This document shows, piece after piece, positions 33,861 to 45,414 of a stretch of DNA of 64,000 nt. Position numbers and translations under genes: made by a program. The stretch covers positions 6,661,205 to 6,725,204 of the forward strand of contig NC_045138.2 of the NCBI RefSeq assembly GCF_008831285.2, given 5' to 3'. The notes beneath the pieces are model-generated. The model had not been told where the DNA came from and made no database searches. It saw only the letters and a program-made list of their open reading frames with translations. Within the stretch, counting starts at the first letter, position 1. Each line of letters opens with the position of its first letter. The stretch is from Nymphaea colorata (taxonomy: Eukaryota > Streptophyta > Magnoliopsida > Nymphaeales > Nymphaeaceae).

Positions 33861-34115
33861 TCAAGGTTGTCCCAAGAGCAAGTTATATGATAGTGGTACA
33901 TCCACCACATATAATGTAATGCAATGATTGGTTTGTTCGATGATCACGTTCATGTTGAGGATACCTTTGCTATTCATGCTTTGGTCGTCATATCCGTAGA
34001 TCTTGGTATCATCAGGGCGATACTTGTCTTCACAAAATCCTAAAGCTTTGGCCGTGAGATCTGGACAAATAATTAAACCACTTCCTCTAACGATCAATAC
34101 ATGTGGCGTAGTCAT
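33861..34115 (-). pseudogene. Ty3/Gypsy retropepsin-like region
   Basis: An 84-codon frame contains VIEQTNHCITLYVVDVPLSY and NLLLGQP, the C-terminal half of a Gypsy aspartic-protease-like domain (YNxLLGRPWIH pattern). The first part of the domain is degraded. It lies between the gag zinc region and RT, as expected. Confidence 0.6.
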
Positions 34116-34341
34116 CTTATTAACTTGGGCGATGATGTATAGAGCATCTTCATGCTAATATCCCATTTTGAGAGGTTCTTTTCTGAAAAAATAATTGATT
34201 GGTCCTTATTGGCCTGAATCCAATCTTCTTCAATCATACGTTCTTCCAAGTTGATGAGATCATCCAAGTAGTATGGATCCTCTTTCGATGAGTCATCTGA
34301 TGACTCATCATTGTTGCCTCGTAAAAGAAAAGCCTTTGGAA

Positions 34342-34921
34342 TTATGGCAGGTTTTCTGATGAACTTTCTACCTTGTTGTTCATCATACCAATAAAATCTA
34401 TAGGTTTCTTACTTGGGTTCGTCATCATCGCTTGGTGTGGATTGCTTCCTTCACAAGGTCGAATGTGCTCCTGTGGATGATATGAGAGTGGAGTGTCTGT
34501 GGCGATTGTGACTATTGCTGCCTTCTGGTGATCATGAAATGGATTCCTTAATACCTCAGGCATGCTATCATCATCAGCCATGACATCCTCATTGATGAAA
34601 TATTGGATAACGTTTTTGAGGACAAAAAAATCCTCGGTGTCATGACCAAGGACATGATGAAACATACATAATTTTTCTTTGTTACTTCCCAGAAAAAAGA
34701 AATGGTCCAAACGCTCTCTCTACCTCATAACGTGCACATATTTTCTCAAAGAAGCGATTATTTTTCATTTGCATTCGTAAAAAATGATTCACGTAAACCT
34801 TGGCGAGGCAAATTTTGTTTGAACTTTCCAACGGTGAATTAACTAAAAGACCACATTTTGAAAAAGTTAAAATGAAAGGCTTCGAGGAAGGGAGACCTTT
34901 GGAGGCATACCAGCGCGTCAA
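34342..34921 (-). pseudogene. Ty3/Gypsy gag C-terminal region
   Basis: Minus-strand KLCMFHHVLGHDTEDFFVLK plus NVIQYFIN matches the plant Gypsy gag motif YCxFHxxxGHxTEDCxxLKxxIExLI, with Cys lost. The frame above it (34682-34921) continues gag-like sequence. Stops separate the parts. Confidence 0.6.
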
Positions 34922-35853
34922 CTTAACCCTGACGAGCTTCCGTTCAGCTTCTTTATTATTTTAGGCACCTAAAACTGTTGCAGACCGACTGTGTTTGGCC
35001 CGGCCAAGCCAGTAGAAGGATATGCTGCTTGGCATTGCTTGGAAAGCATGTGAGATCAATCGGATGCTAAGTCAAGCAAAAAGCAATGCACGTGGATGTG
35101 CAGTGTAGTGGTGCAGCGACGAAGCGTATAAGTGCATCATGGTCATCAGTTCCTTTGGAAGTGCAAGTCTGTCGTTGACGAATCAGATGGGTTACCCACG
35201 CATAGCATTTGGATGTGCACGGGGATGCACGTGGGGTTGGGGGCAATTCCCTTAGTGGATGCATATGTTGCATCCACAACCGCGTAGAGTCAAGAGAGGG
35301 TGAGTAAGTGAATGCTCGTCGTCGAGTACGGCGATGGTCGGCCACCTTACTTAATAACATATAGTTGTCAACTGGTTTCGGCTGGAGACTTCCTCCCAAG
35401 AGAAGTCTACCCCCACCCAGATTTCGTTGGAAGTAGATAGGCGCTTGGAAGAATGGCGATGTTCTAACAGAGCCTCATGGTCACGGCTTGCCAATGGTCT
35501 ACTATGGGATAAACCTGGGTGATGGTGTGTCGATGCGTAGCACTCCTCGTCTAGTCTACAGTCCCAAAAGGTTGATGAAAACTTCCGCTACATTGAGAAA
35601 GAATCAGGCTGGTCGAAGGCTTGAGAAACCTTCAGCACCACGCGGGCTTGTAAAAGTAAGCTCGTGACAAAAACAGCCTATACACTTTTCAATTCACCCT
35701 CTTCCCATTTCTTTCGCCCACTAACACTTGTAAATTGTTTAGAACTAACTGTCTTTTTACTTTTATTCAAATTCACTCCCATCTCATCTTTAATGTCTAC
35801 ATATCTACATACATACATATGTGTATATAATTTACGTTTATGAATTCAAAAAT

Positions 35854-35891
<38 letters not shown>

Positions 35892-36690
35892 TTTAGTTTT
35901 ATAGGCTAATAATTGTTTAAATAATTGTTTATGTGACATATTCATATACAGCAGATTCAGAGATACGACAAACTAACTCTTCCCAGCTCCTTTCATATAT
36001 TACACACCTGTTAACCGTGCTTCCATGACGACCCCAGATTTATTTAGTTTTCACAATGTAATAAGTTTACATTGGAGTAGAAGCTTCGGTCGTAAGTCTG
36101 GAACCAAATCCAAGAGAGTGCCAAATAGAGATCGACAATCAAAATCGATGAGAAGTTTATCAAAATTATGGGAAGAAGAGCTTTATATTTCTTTACCATT
36201 GCATCTTGCCAATGTGGTGATCTGACTGTGTAGGATCATCATGTCATTGGGTAATGGATGCATAGTAGTGGTATAGACCTTATGTACTCTAATGTCGTTT
36301 ATGGACCTAGGCACCATTGTATGTGCAGGATTTTTGGTCGGGGCTGACTTGAAGGTTGAGATGTCTGAGGTTCAGGTTGATGAGGCGCCTTATAATTAAG
36401 AGGTGAAGCATCATGGTGGGAGGTCTGTATAGAAGCAGCTAGCATCTTCATCTATAGACATGGTAGGTTAATCAACTACTTGATTTTTGGGAGGGGGCTT
36501 TAGCTAGAGTTGTTACTAATTGCCTCCTAGTCCTATGGCTACATTTAGATCTTTTTCGGATTCATAGCTAGTGGGTTATTTTGTTACTAGCCTTTTAGCT
36601 ATTTGCTTTCATGAGGGCTTTCTTGATTTCAAGCACAGGAGGCTGCAGTTGAGGGTTTAAGGCAATTGATGCAAGATGCATAAATCCAAC
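34922..36690. other. Intergenic stretch, probably Gypsy leader/LTR plus unknown sequence
   Basis: No domain is recognised in the frames at 35067-35399 (minus) or 36025-36225 (plus). A (TA)n tract lies at 35853-35887. The 34990-35660 part could be degraded Gypsy 5' sequence, but no primer-binding site was found. Confidence 0.4.
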
Positions 36691-37465
36691 AATTTCGTCC
36701 CACCACTCTCTTGAATGTGTACAACCAAATTTCTCTAACCACTTACTTCCCGTTTTCTACTACTAAACGTTGTGAAGGCTCTGTGAAAGTCTGGTCATCA
36801 ATTCAATTGTTATTGACATTACTTTTTTGGGACTGCAAATGATGGTATATGTTACTTTTGAGTTAAAGGGAGTAATTGTAAGTTCCCCCATGTCTCAAAG
36901 TAGTCCAAGACCTTGGAGATGAATGGAATGGGGAGGGAGCTTGTGCCGCTTTAGGGGATCCACGCCCCCTTTCCATCTGTGTTAAAAGTTGTTGTTCATT
37001 GATTTGGCTTAACTGCAATTCACCTTCTTGAAACTCGATCATCCACTTGTCATACCATCAAAAACATTTTCCCTCACCTCTTTATTCTTCCATAATAATG
37101 GTGGAGAAATCTATGATGCTAGTAGCTAATCCTGAGTTTCGTTATGTTCCTTCTTCATGCGAATTAGCTCCTAGTCACCTTCTCCTGCTTTTAGCTTTCA
37201 AGGAAACCTGCCAGAAAATAGATTAAATCATGGACCAATCTCAAGTATTGCTAACTGACAAGTTGGAGCAGGTTACTCCAAGTGATGTCTGCCATGTGCA
37301 CAGCCTTAAATTAACCTTCAACCTAAGAGTGCTACAGCTACATTAAAATCTTTTGTGGGTTCGTCTCTCTTTGATTTCTTTCTTAAAATCTTTCTCCCTC
37401 TTTTGTTAATCTTTATCTCCTTTTTTTCTTCGCAATTTCTCTCTCTTCGATTTCTCTCTCCCTTT
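36690..37465 (+). repeat. Composite element, 5' domain plus short CT stub
   Basis: It aligns with 47490-48035 and 18430-19170. Shared blocks include CTCTTGAATGTGTACAA, AAGACCTTGGAGA, GTTAAAAGTTGTTGTTCATT, TTTATTCTTCCATAATAATG and CCAGAAAATAGATTAAATCA. About 100 bp of CT-rich body follows before homology stops, so it is 3'-truncated. Confidence 0.7.
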
Positions 37466-37594
37466 CTTGTAGAATCAAGCCCAAGTGAATCAAAGATAAC
37501 TGAAGAGGGAAGATTTCGAAGTGTGATGCTCTGCCACGTGCAAAGAGGTTATGTTTTCTAGCAGTTGGGTGAAGTAGTTAACTTTAGACATGCT

Positions 37595-37925
37595 GAAATC
37601 TTTTGGAATCAGTATGGCAAATAGATGTACGATTAATACTGAGGATGAAGAAAATATTGACCATCTATTTGTCGTAAAACACTTGGAGATGGCTAACTGA
37701 TAGATTTAATGTGGCTTGGAAACGAAAGAGTTCACTCAAAGAGCTCTCGATTGGGTGGTGGAACAAGCCCTTCAAGGATGCACGGGGAAGGAGATGTTGG
37801 CAACTTGCATTCTCCAATAGCCATTGGGAATATTTGGGCATTTGTCTTCATAATCTGCAGATTTGTGTTAGAAGTGATTTGAATGGTTGCATTTGGGAGG
37901 ATATTATGCAATTCAGGGGTAGAGC
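37595..37925 (+). pseudogene. LINE C-terminal (zf-RVT) relic
   Basis: Plus-strand sequence reads SFGISMANRCTINTEDEENI, DHLFVVKHL and, after a stop, GWWNKPFKDARGRRCWQLAF. This is the arrangement of the zf-RVT and following segment of plant L1 ORF2 (GIxxxxxCxxCxxxxExxxHLFxxC), with zinc Cys residues mutated. Confidence 0.55.
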
Positions 37926-38100
37926 CAGGATTTTTTTTCTGGGGCAAGCCAAACTGTCCAACAAACTTATCCGAATAGGGCAAAACTAAACCCAAATCTA
38001 AAAAACACATTACGCAACCAAAAAATTTTTAATTTTTGTAATTTCTATTTTTTTTTTCAATTAGTTGGGGTGGGGCCACACCTAGGCGGCCCCCCTCCTC
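37913..38100. mobile_element. Possible MITE-like repeat
   Basis: An AT-rich core is flanked by AGGGGTAGAGCCAGGATTTT and a G/C-rich end (GGTGGGGCCACACCTAGGCG). The 'GGGGCGGAGCCAGG' type of start is common in short plant repeats. No clean terminal inverted repeat or target duplication. Confidence 0.3.
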
Positions 38101-38174
38101 CCTCCACCCCCTATGCAATTGTCTTGCAACTCTAAATTTACGTTGAAGTTGTAGTGACCGGTAATATCAGTTTG

Positions 38175-38725
38175 GGCTACCACAAGCAACATCTGAAACC
38201 ATACAAAGGGCCCATCCAATCTCATGGTACACCTGCCATGGCTAGCGTTTCTTGTATACTTGTTTAAACTTCTCAAAATTACGGTGGGGCCACAAACTCT
38301 GAGGGGCAATAATATAAGAGAGCTTACTGACTTGAGGGGCATTAACAGGTAACAAACTAAATTTTGTGGATGAATTAACATGTAATTAAAAACTGCATAG
38401 GCAATTGCCCACAAAAACCCCACGTGTAGTTCTCCGTCACTGTCCCCTAATAATAATTTCCTTACAAAAATGCCTCCAAGTTCCACCATCTTACTGATGA
38501 TATTATGTATAGATTATGCAACATGGTCAGCTTAAGTTATAATCAATATTTCTCAAATAGTTAGATGTGAAGCATCCTAAATTATGGAGCTGCAAATGGT
38601 TTGAACTCAGGCGAAATCTCCAACTAAAACTAATGACTAACCACAAATTTGTGCACTCGATTTTGAAAGCCTGTGGCATCAACTCTTTATGTTGCAAAAA
38701 GATGGAGACATGGGTATGCAAGAAT
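38175..38725 (+). repeat. Dispersed repeat, paired with 49570-50025
   Basis: Shares CAACATCTGAAACCATACAA, TGCCATGGCTAGCGTTTC, TAATAATAATTTCC and AAATTATGGAGCTG with the second copy. Both copies end at TATGCAAG, immediately before the ARC5-like fragment in this copy. Confidence 0.7.
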
Positions 38726-38943
38726 GTATGCATGTATGTACATGTGTACATGGTCAGTTTGTCAGTTTCTGAATTGTCTAACTCATCACAGGCAAGAGCT
38801 TGTCCTTTGGCTGTCAAAATGTCTCTGCCATAACTTATCACAAACAGTATTTGTTATTATTTGGTTGTAGGAGACACATTACAAGTTGAAAGGGTCAATG
38901 GAGGAGCTTTCCATGGCACCAATGGCCTCCATACAAGTTCATA
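38725..38943 (+). pseudogene. ARC5 gene fragment (intron 8 plus exon 9) duplicated
   Basis: It aligns by eye over about 215 bp with 55642-55857 of ARC5, at roughly 85-90% identity. Shared blocks include CTTGTCCTTTGGCTGTCAA, TTTGGTTGTAGGAGA and AAAGGGTCAATGGAGGAGCT. The exon part reads GDTLQVERVNGGAFHGTNGL, then loses the frame. Intronic sequence is included, so the copy arose from DNA, not from spliced mRNA. It has no start, no donor site and no other exon. Confidence 0.85.
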
Positions 38944-40356
38944 ACCAAAGTCATTTCTCAGCTTGATACATATAAATGCTTGATCTTGTGTATGTTAGCT
39001 GAATCTGAAGTTGGTTTCAAATAGTAGTGTCTGAATCTGAATCCAAATCCAGATTACATAGAATCCGATTATGCTGAATGTAGTAAAGGCTGGATCGAAC
39101 CTGAATCTGAACCGAATGTAACATTTTCATCCCTTTCGGGGGTGTGGACAGGATAGATTTTTCTATACCCGCCAACTTTTGTATGTAAACTTTTTTGAAA
39201 AAACTTCTTTGCCTCCCACTTAAAGTTTTAAAAAATCCTTACGCCCCATGCAGAAATATTTTTTCGCTCTGCCACCGTTTCTTAGATAGGTTGATTCATA
39301 TACCAACTATCGTCATCTATTTTTGTAATTCTTATGCTTATCTTATTAAGAAATTTTAATTCTCAACAACTAGCTTTCAATGTCCTCTTGGTTGAGAATT
39401 CAACTTTGAGAAGGACACCGATACAAAAAAAAAAATTGCCACATGTTTTTGGGTTGCGGAAACATTGATCTCGTGCAAATTGCTTTCATCCAATGCAGGA
39501 CAGATCAGCCGGAGAATTCTAGTTAAGGGACACTAGGTATAAAATTTTAAAGTATTAAAGTGCACCAATGTATTGAGAAAAGTGCACTAATGTTTTTTTG
39601 GGTTTCGTGTGGGCAATTGCCCACAGGTAGCTCACACCTGCCTCCACCCCTTCTTCCATCATATTCAACCTGTACTCTGGCTTAAGGACTGGTATGGCTT
39701 CACATAAATGATCAAAGAGTTGCTTTCTAGGTGAAGCTCTTAAACTTCGAAAAATGGTCATGTGGATAAGAATTTCATTCTACCTTGATAATGAAGCATC
39801 TTGTGGATAGAGTATATACGTAATAATTTTATATTCCTATCCACAAGGCATATATATACACTGGAACTTTGAAAGTAACTTTTGATGGCATTGCTTAAAA
39901 TTCAAAAGAATGCCAACCCTGACCGTTTCTCTCCCTCTCTTATCTTTTGAATTGTTCAAATATAACTTTTCTTATATTATATCATTCTCAAGTTTCTATC
40001 TTTTCAAAATGATGTTTATTGTTTTTAATTATCAATTTCAATTCACCAAATCGGCAGGGAAGGGATGAGGTTTCACTTCTCGGTGCACCTCGATCATTTT
40101 AACACATCACAAGCCCTTCTCAAAGTGCTGGAATATCTGAATATATATTCTTCACACTTCCAAAGCAGTAGCGGAGCTACCTTGTGACTGGTGTGTGACT
40201 GGTGTGGGTAACTACTCACTTCAATCTTGAGTAAACCCTTAGAAGAGTTGTACCATGATAACACCAGGCTCAGGCCTAGGACTTAGGTTGCTGCCCTATA
40301 GTTCAATGTGCACTCAATCCATTGCAATAATAAGATGGATCAGTGTCTCTTAGCAC

Positions 40357-40540
40357 GGGCAGAGCCAAGGTAGTGTCCGCATGGGCCTTGGCCTCACCTC
40401 TTTTTTTTTTTTAATTTATATGTAAATTTTAAAAAACTTCACTTGTCTATATACAAATTTTGAAAACTGATATTTTGGCTCTAGTCAAAATTTAGAAATT
40501 ATAATTTGGCCTGCCTCATGAAAAAGTTTTGGCTCCGCCC
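40357..40540. mobile_element. MITE-like repeat with GGGC-GAGCCAA ends
   Basis: It starts GGGCAGAGCCAAGG and ends GGCTCCGCCC, i.e. GGGCGGAGCCAAAAC inverted, around an AT-rich centre of about 184 bp. No obvious target-site duplication. Confidence 0.45.
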
Positions 40541-41134
40541 CTGCCCCTCAGCTAAAAATTTCAATCTCCATTCAAGTAAATACTCTCTAGAATAAGTATT
40601 TTCTTGAATTTAAGAAGTTTGATTTTATCATATATATATATAGGAGCAATTGAAGCCGACTGTCTGATGTTGTCGGATGGTCAAAAACTTAAAAACTGAC
40701 ACTAAGAAAAGTTGTCACATTCGACAAAAATGAAGAGACTTTTTCATCAGCTAGTAAAATACAATTAGTTTACACTATCTTTGTTTTTAAACAAAATATC
40801 CTGCAGAGGAACTATTAATGGCTTTCAAATATGATGTATTTAAGATTTATATATTTTATTGGGTTCACTCCAAGCATTGAAGCAGCTCTAGACCCTAGAA
40901 GGAAAGAGGGAAATGGAGAAAATTTGACCTTTACTCCGAGGACTGGAATTAGCCTCCCAGTCACCAATGTACCTTCTATTGAGTTAATGTTGTTTTTATT
41001 TCTGTAATGTTGGTTCAGGTGGCAAATGCACTCAACGAGTACAACGTAGTGGATGCTTAAGACTAATGACACACACTTGGCTGAGCTGACTCCATTCTTG
41101 GAGTTCGATCATGGTGTGATTGATCTCCTCAAAA

Positions 41135-41137
<3 letters not shown>

Positions 41138-41216
<79 letters not shown>
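41138..41216. repeat. (TA)n microsatellite
   Basis: About 79 bp of nearly pure TA with one C interruption. Confidence 0.95.
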
Positions 41217-41221
<5 letters not shown>

Positions 41222-42565
41222 CCATTTCATTTGTAAATAAACCAATTTATCTATAGTTCGAAAAACTTTCCAATCTCTCACACTGTTCGACATAATGTAT
41301 CAAGTAACCATGATTGGATGGAGATCTGGATGGCTGGAGGATTTCACCTATCATAATATATATACATGGATTAGAAAAAGTAATAAAATAGGGGGTTAGA
41401 CCAGGGCATGCATTTTTCTGTTGAGTGGTTTATCTAGTTGGTAAATTTTAATTAAATTAACGGTCAGCTAATTTAATTAGAGGAGGTTTGTACTCAAAAT
41501 CTTGAAGTCCTAAATCCATATCCAAGTAAAATATCCAAAAAGAAGGGCTTAACAACGTTAGAAACATGCGATTTCAACTTAAAAATTTGAAAATTTCTTC
41601 CGCGGTCCTTGAAGGTTTCAAGTTAAAAAAAAGGGGCTGAAATATCGTTTGGAGACACAGGGTTTAGTCAAACATGAACTAAAAAGTTGTTTGTTGGTAG
41701 GAACCCAGTGTTCTATTTCCATCGCATCAATTCAGGGAAAACGGCAAAAAAACTTCCTAACGTTCTGCCTAGAACTTACCATCCATGTTTGCATCGATTC
41801 ATATGTGGCTTAGACTTTTATTTCTTTTGTCAATCATTTTGTAGGTTGCAGGATGGAATTCCTTTCTAGTTTGAAGTTGCTGAAGAAGGAGATTGGCCGA
41901 AATAAACTTTAAAATATGCACATGGTATAAATATATAAATCTGTTGGATGCGTACATAACTAATTAACGAATTTTACTTCGAGATTCAATTAGCTAACTA
42001 AATAGGATTCGAGCCGAACTAAGTTTGTGTAAAAGAAAATCAACAAACTTGAAATTAAACACGAGCAATTTATTCTATAGTCACATAAAATCCATCTTTT
42101 TCAAACCGAGTTTCCAACATTTTCAATAATCTTATCAATCTATTTTTATAGTTTTATAGTTTTTCAGTTATAACTTTTTCCTAAATTTTGGACTTTTTTT
42201 TTAATTGTGAAAATTTGTCTCGAGGTTTTCAGTTTTACTAAAAAATGCTCGAGAAAAACCATATCGCTAAAAACAACAGTTCATCTCAGATCCTTATATC
42301 CCTGTTCTATAATCATTGCCATCGCCTATCTTCTACAAAATTGGACCACAGAGTGCGAGTTATCTCATTCATGGTACATTAACATAGGAGGCATATGCTT
42401 TACTTTCGGCTTCTGCCATGTTACGCTTTCAAATTTCAATTTGCTTTTGATCTCAAAATTACGACATGCATGGGGAATGCATTATATATATTCGATTTAA
42501 AATCCAGAAGGCCCAGGTCTCCTCTCTCTCTGTGTCTTTCTTTTTTTCTTACTATTTGGCTACTA

Positions 42566-42770
42566 CACCGTCCTTCGTTTACTGCTGGGTGACTCTGCCA
42601 GCTCATCTATCCTCTCTCTTCCCACTCTTATTTTGTTTTATTGTTGTGCTATTTTGTATAATTTGTTCCATTTGTTTTTCTTTTTGCAGTTTGTTTTTGT
42701 ATCCAAGGGACTTCTTACTTCTAAATTTTGTTGTGCATTTCTATTTTATCAGCTTTCTCTCTCTCTCTCA
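42566..42770 (+). mobile_element. 5'-truncated LINE 3' end with (CT)n tail
   Basis: It aligns with the last ~170 bp of the 12-15.7 kb LINE (CTGCTGGGTGACTCTGCC, TTTGCAGTTTGTTTTTGTAT, CTATTTTATCAGC) and is followed by a CT microsatellite, then unrelated DNA. Confidence 0.7.
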
Positions 42771-42928
42771 TATCATCACCATCATTTCAGGAGAGCCCCT
42801 ATAGCTCCTCCCCCACAGCCGACAGTGATGGTGTTGCTCCCCCACTGCTCTACACATAGTGGATAGAAGTAGGGCAGATAAGGTGGCACCGGCACCACTT
42901 GGTGATGACAAGAAGAGTCATCAGAGCT

Positions 42929-43179
42929 AAGGGTGGGCATCAGGTCAGGCCATCGGTGGGGGACCAGTATTTAAAAATATTTTTTATTATTTTTAAATTT
43001 TAATAATATATATTTTATTATTTAAAAATATAAATTATATTAAAAACTTTATTGTAATTGGGCCCGGCCCGAGCCTGGGCCCGACACCCGAATATCCGGC
43101 CAGGCCACACCGGCCCAGGCCTCGGCCCGATACCCGAATATCGGGCCAGGCCGCGCCGGCCCGATGTCCACCCCTAATA
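42929..43179. mobile_element. MITE with AGAGCT flanks
   Basis: The 251-bp segment starts AAGGGTGGGCATCAGG and ends CCGATGTCCACCCCTAATA, so GGGTGGRCATC is inverted at the ends. A very AT-rich core is joined to a GC-rich duplicated block (CCGAATATCSGGCCAGGCC). AGAGCT lies immediately on each side (42923-42928 and 43180-43185), a candidate target-site duplication. Resembles hAT-like MITEs; the superfamily is inferred. Confidence 0.55.
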
Positions 43180-43777
43180 AGAGCTCCTCCTTTGCTTTAG
43201 CCATCGTGGGTAGAAAGCAAACCTCTATCCACAATGGGTAAACACAAGGAAATAGTCCAGAAGCACCGAGCCCACCAGCCACAGTAGGGGCCAACAAGAA
43301 TAAAAAGGAAGAGAGAGGGAGAGATTGGTGAAAAAAATTAGGCCATCTATTTCTAGATCGGACAGCTTAGATTTGATGTCCTTAAATGTATGCTAAACCT
43401 AGAGAGTCAGCATTCGAAGGTTATATGTAGACCAATTAGGCAAGGGATAAAAACCTGACTTCCGAAATTCATGTTAAAAAAGTATTTTAAACAAAATGTG
43501 AATTTTCTAATGTGTTTACAAACACTAGATTAGTATAAGTTAATCAAGCTTTAGTAAGTTAATTTTGTACAAAACATTGTTCTTTCTAATGTCAAAATTT
43601 CAATGTTATATAAGCCATTCATTTTTTATTAATAAAAATTTTTATTTAAATAAAAACGACTAACTTATAATATGTTTGTCACCAAATTACTCTTAGGATT
43701 GTATCTGTAAGGTTAGCTTGCAAAAATGAAAATTTTAATAATTAATTGTAATGAGTTTGGTTTTCTTAACTGGTTTT

Positions 43778-43779
43778 GG

Positions 43780-43847
<68 letters not shown>
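43778..43847. repeat. (TA)n microsatellite
   Basis: About 70 bp of pure TA. Confidence 0.95.
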
Positions 43848-43848
<1 letters not shown>

Positions 43849-44857
43849 CAAATGCTACACCAGCACCCTCTTCTCATCGGCATTAGCACCTATGTAGCAT
43901 ATCTGTTAAAAGAATTTTCTTGTTATTTAAATTGCCTGCACTAGGTGTTGCAGATTTCTCTCGTCAGTTGGGCGGACGCATTTTGTGGTGTTTAATGCTT
44001 GGCTGTTCAATGGAATAAATGAACAGTGGATGGATGATATCTCCTTTTCGTTGCCTTCTCAGGACTTGCAGTTGTGCCCGCTGCTGTAACGTCCGTGAAG
44101 CTCAAATGGTCTTCAAGCAAGGTTGTCGACTCGTTTGTTGGCTGTATTTGTGCATAGAAAGTAACTTTGGGAAAGTGCTTGTTATGTGTTGCAACAACTA
44201 AATGTCATTCACCTTGATTGGAAACGGATCTTTGGCATTTTGTAGGAGAACAAGAATGTTATAAGTTTGCATGGAGAGAATGAGAAGATAGTGAAAGGGT
44301 TAATCAGAGCATTCTGGAAGGATTTGTATAAAATCTTATTGGAATGTCAAATGGAGTAAGAATCATGAGAAGTAGTTAGGAATTTGGGCCTGTTTCAGGT
44401 CTATAAATTCATGCAAGGAAAATGGAAGACGGTGTTCACCTTTAATTTGGTTGAGAGGAATTGCAGAGGACCAGGAGATGGCTGGTTTGGTGATGGCATT
44501 GGCTGGAGTTCAAGAGAGCCATTGAGTGAACTCGTTGAATGGTTTTTGTGCTTTGTTGATTCAAGAACCATTGAAGGAGTGGAGGAAATACTTGAATGGG
44601 GCAGTAGTGGATAACCACCTTGAAGATTTTGGTCCTTCAAGAAGCTTTAGTTTTACGAATAGAATTGTAGGCGCAGTTTGATAGGTTCATTAGTTGATAT
44701 CACTACCTAATTGATAGGTGAGGTTCTTGATAGTTGATTCACTTTGTTTTTTCCTTTTTTTTTTGTGCTTCTTGATGTAGTATCTTTCTCTATTGTTTGT
44801 TAATAAACGGGAGGAAGCCCAATCTCCTAGCAAAGTAGCATCGAAGGATGCAAAAGA
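43848..44857. other. Unassigned stretch with a possible coding relic
   Basis: The plus strand at 44384-44614 encodes 76 residues (ending EEILEWGSSG) and a following frame reads AVVDNHLEDFGPSRSFSFTN. Composition is more protein-like than the surroundings, which suggests a retroelement or gene relic, but I recognise no family and there is no complete gene. Confidence 0.3.
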
Positions 44858-44858
44858 A

Positions 44859-44910
<52 letters not shown>

Positions 44911-44911
44911 G
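44858..44911. repeat. (TA)n microsatellite
   Basis: About 54 bp of TA with one C interruption (ATATACATATAT). Confidence 0.9.
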
Positions 44912-45262
44912 CATAATTCCAAAAAATAATATTCAAAATTAATACAAAATAGGTAAGAAAAATGTAAAAGAGGTGAACTTGATTTGTTGTTGCAACCTGT
45001 ATGTCTTGATCTAAAAGGCATGCAGAAGATTGTATAGTTTGGGACTCGATGCCTAAGTAAAGACTTCTGAGGGCCTCCTGTTTGGTAACTTTAAGTTAGC
45101 AATTGCAGGTTACTTTATTTTTGCAGTAAAAAGGTCAATAATATGAATTTAACATAAAAAATGCCTCCACCCTCAGGTTCCATAACGTGAGAGAGAGAAG
45201 AGAGATAGAAGAGTTACAAGTTGTTTTCATTGCCAAACGGTCCTTTTTACGATACGAGGGGT

Positions 45263-45330
45263 GTATCGTATCGTTTTCTTCAAACGATACGATACGTATC
45301 GTACGATACGGGATCGTATCGTACGATACG
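45263..45330. repeat. CGATAC-rich palindromic cluster
   Basis: A perfect 14-bp stem (GTATCGTATCGTTT, 45263-45276; AAACGATACGATAC, 45282-45295) with a 5-base loop is followed by the 14-bp palindrome GTATCGTACGATAC (45296-45309) and the 16-bp palindrome CGTATCGTACGATACG (45315-45330). Function unknown. Confidence 0.8.
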
Positions 45331-45414
45331 TACAACATTGCTTAAAGGTATAGAAGAGAGCAGAAGCACGAGACGCACCAGCATCCTGTGGAGTGTATAA
45401 AAAATATATTTTAG

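Larger units (their letters stand above)
38944..42565. other. Gene-poor AT-rich stretch
   Basis: No convincing coding region. It holds a 16-bp palindrome GTGGGCAATTGCCCAC (39609-39624), the MITE-like repeat at 40357-40540 and the (TA)n tract at 41138-41216. Short frames here lack any family pattern. Confidence 0.5.

Noticed and set aside
35067-35399. 110-codon minus-strand frame
   Set aside because: No recognisable domain or repeat of family pattern. It lies next to a decayed Gypsy element and has no gene structure around it.
39609-39624. Perfect palindrome GTGGGCAATTGCCCAC as a possible operator or element centre
   Set aside because: Isolated; a related GGCAATTGCC sequence occurs in neighbouring repeats (near 38400 and 49800), so it is probably repeat-derived.
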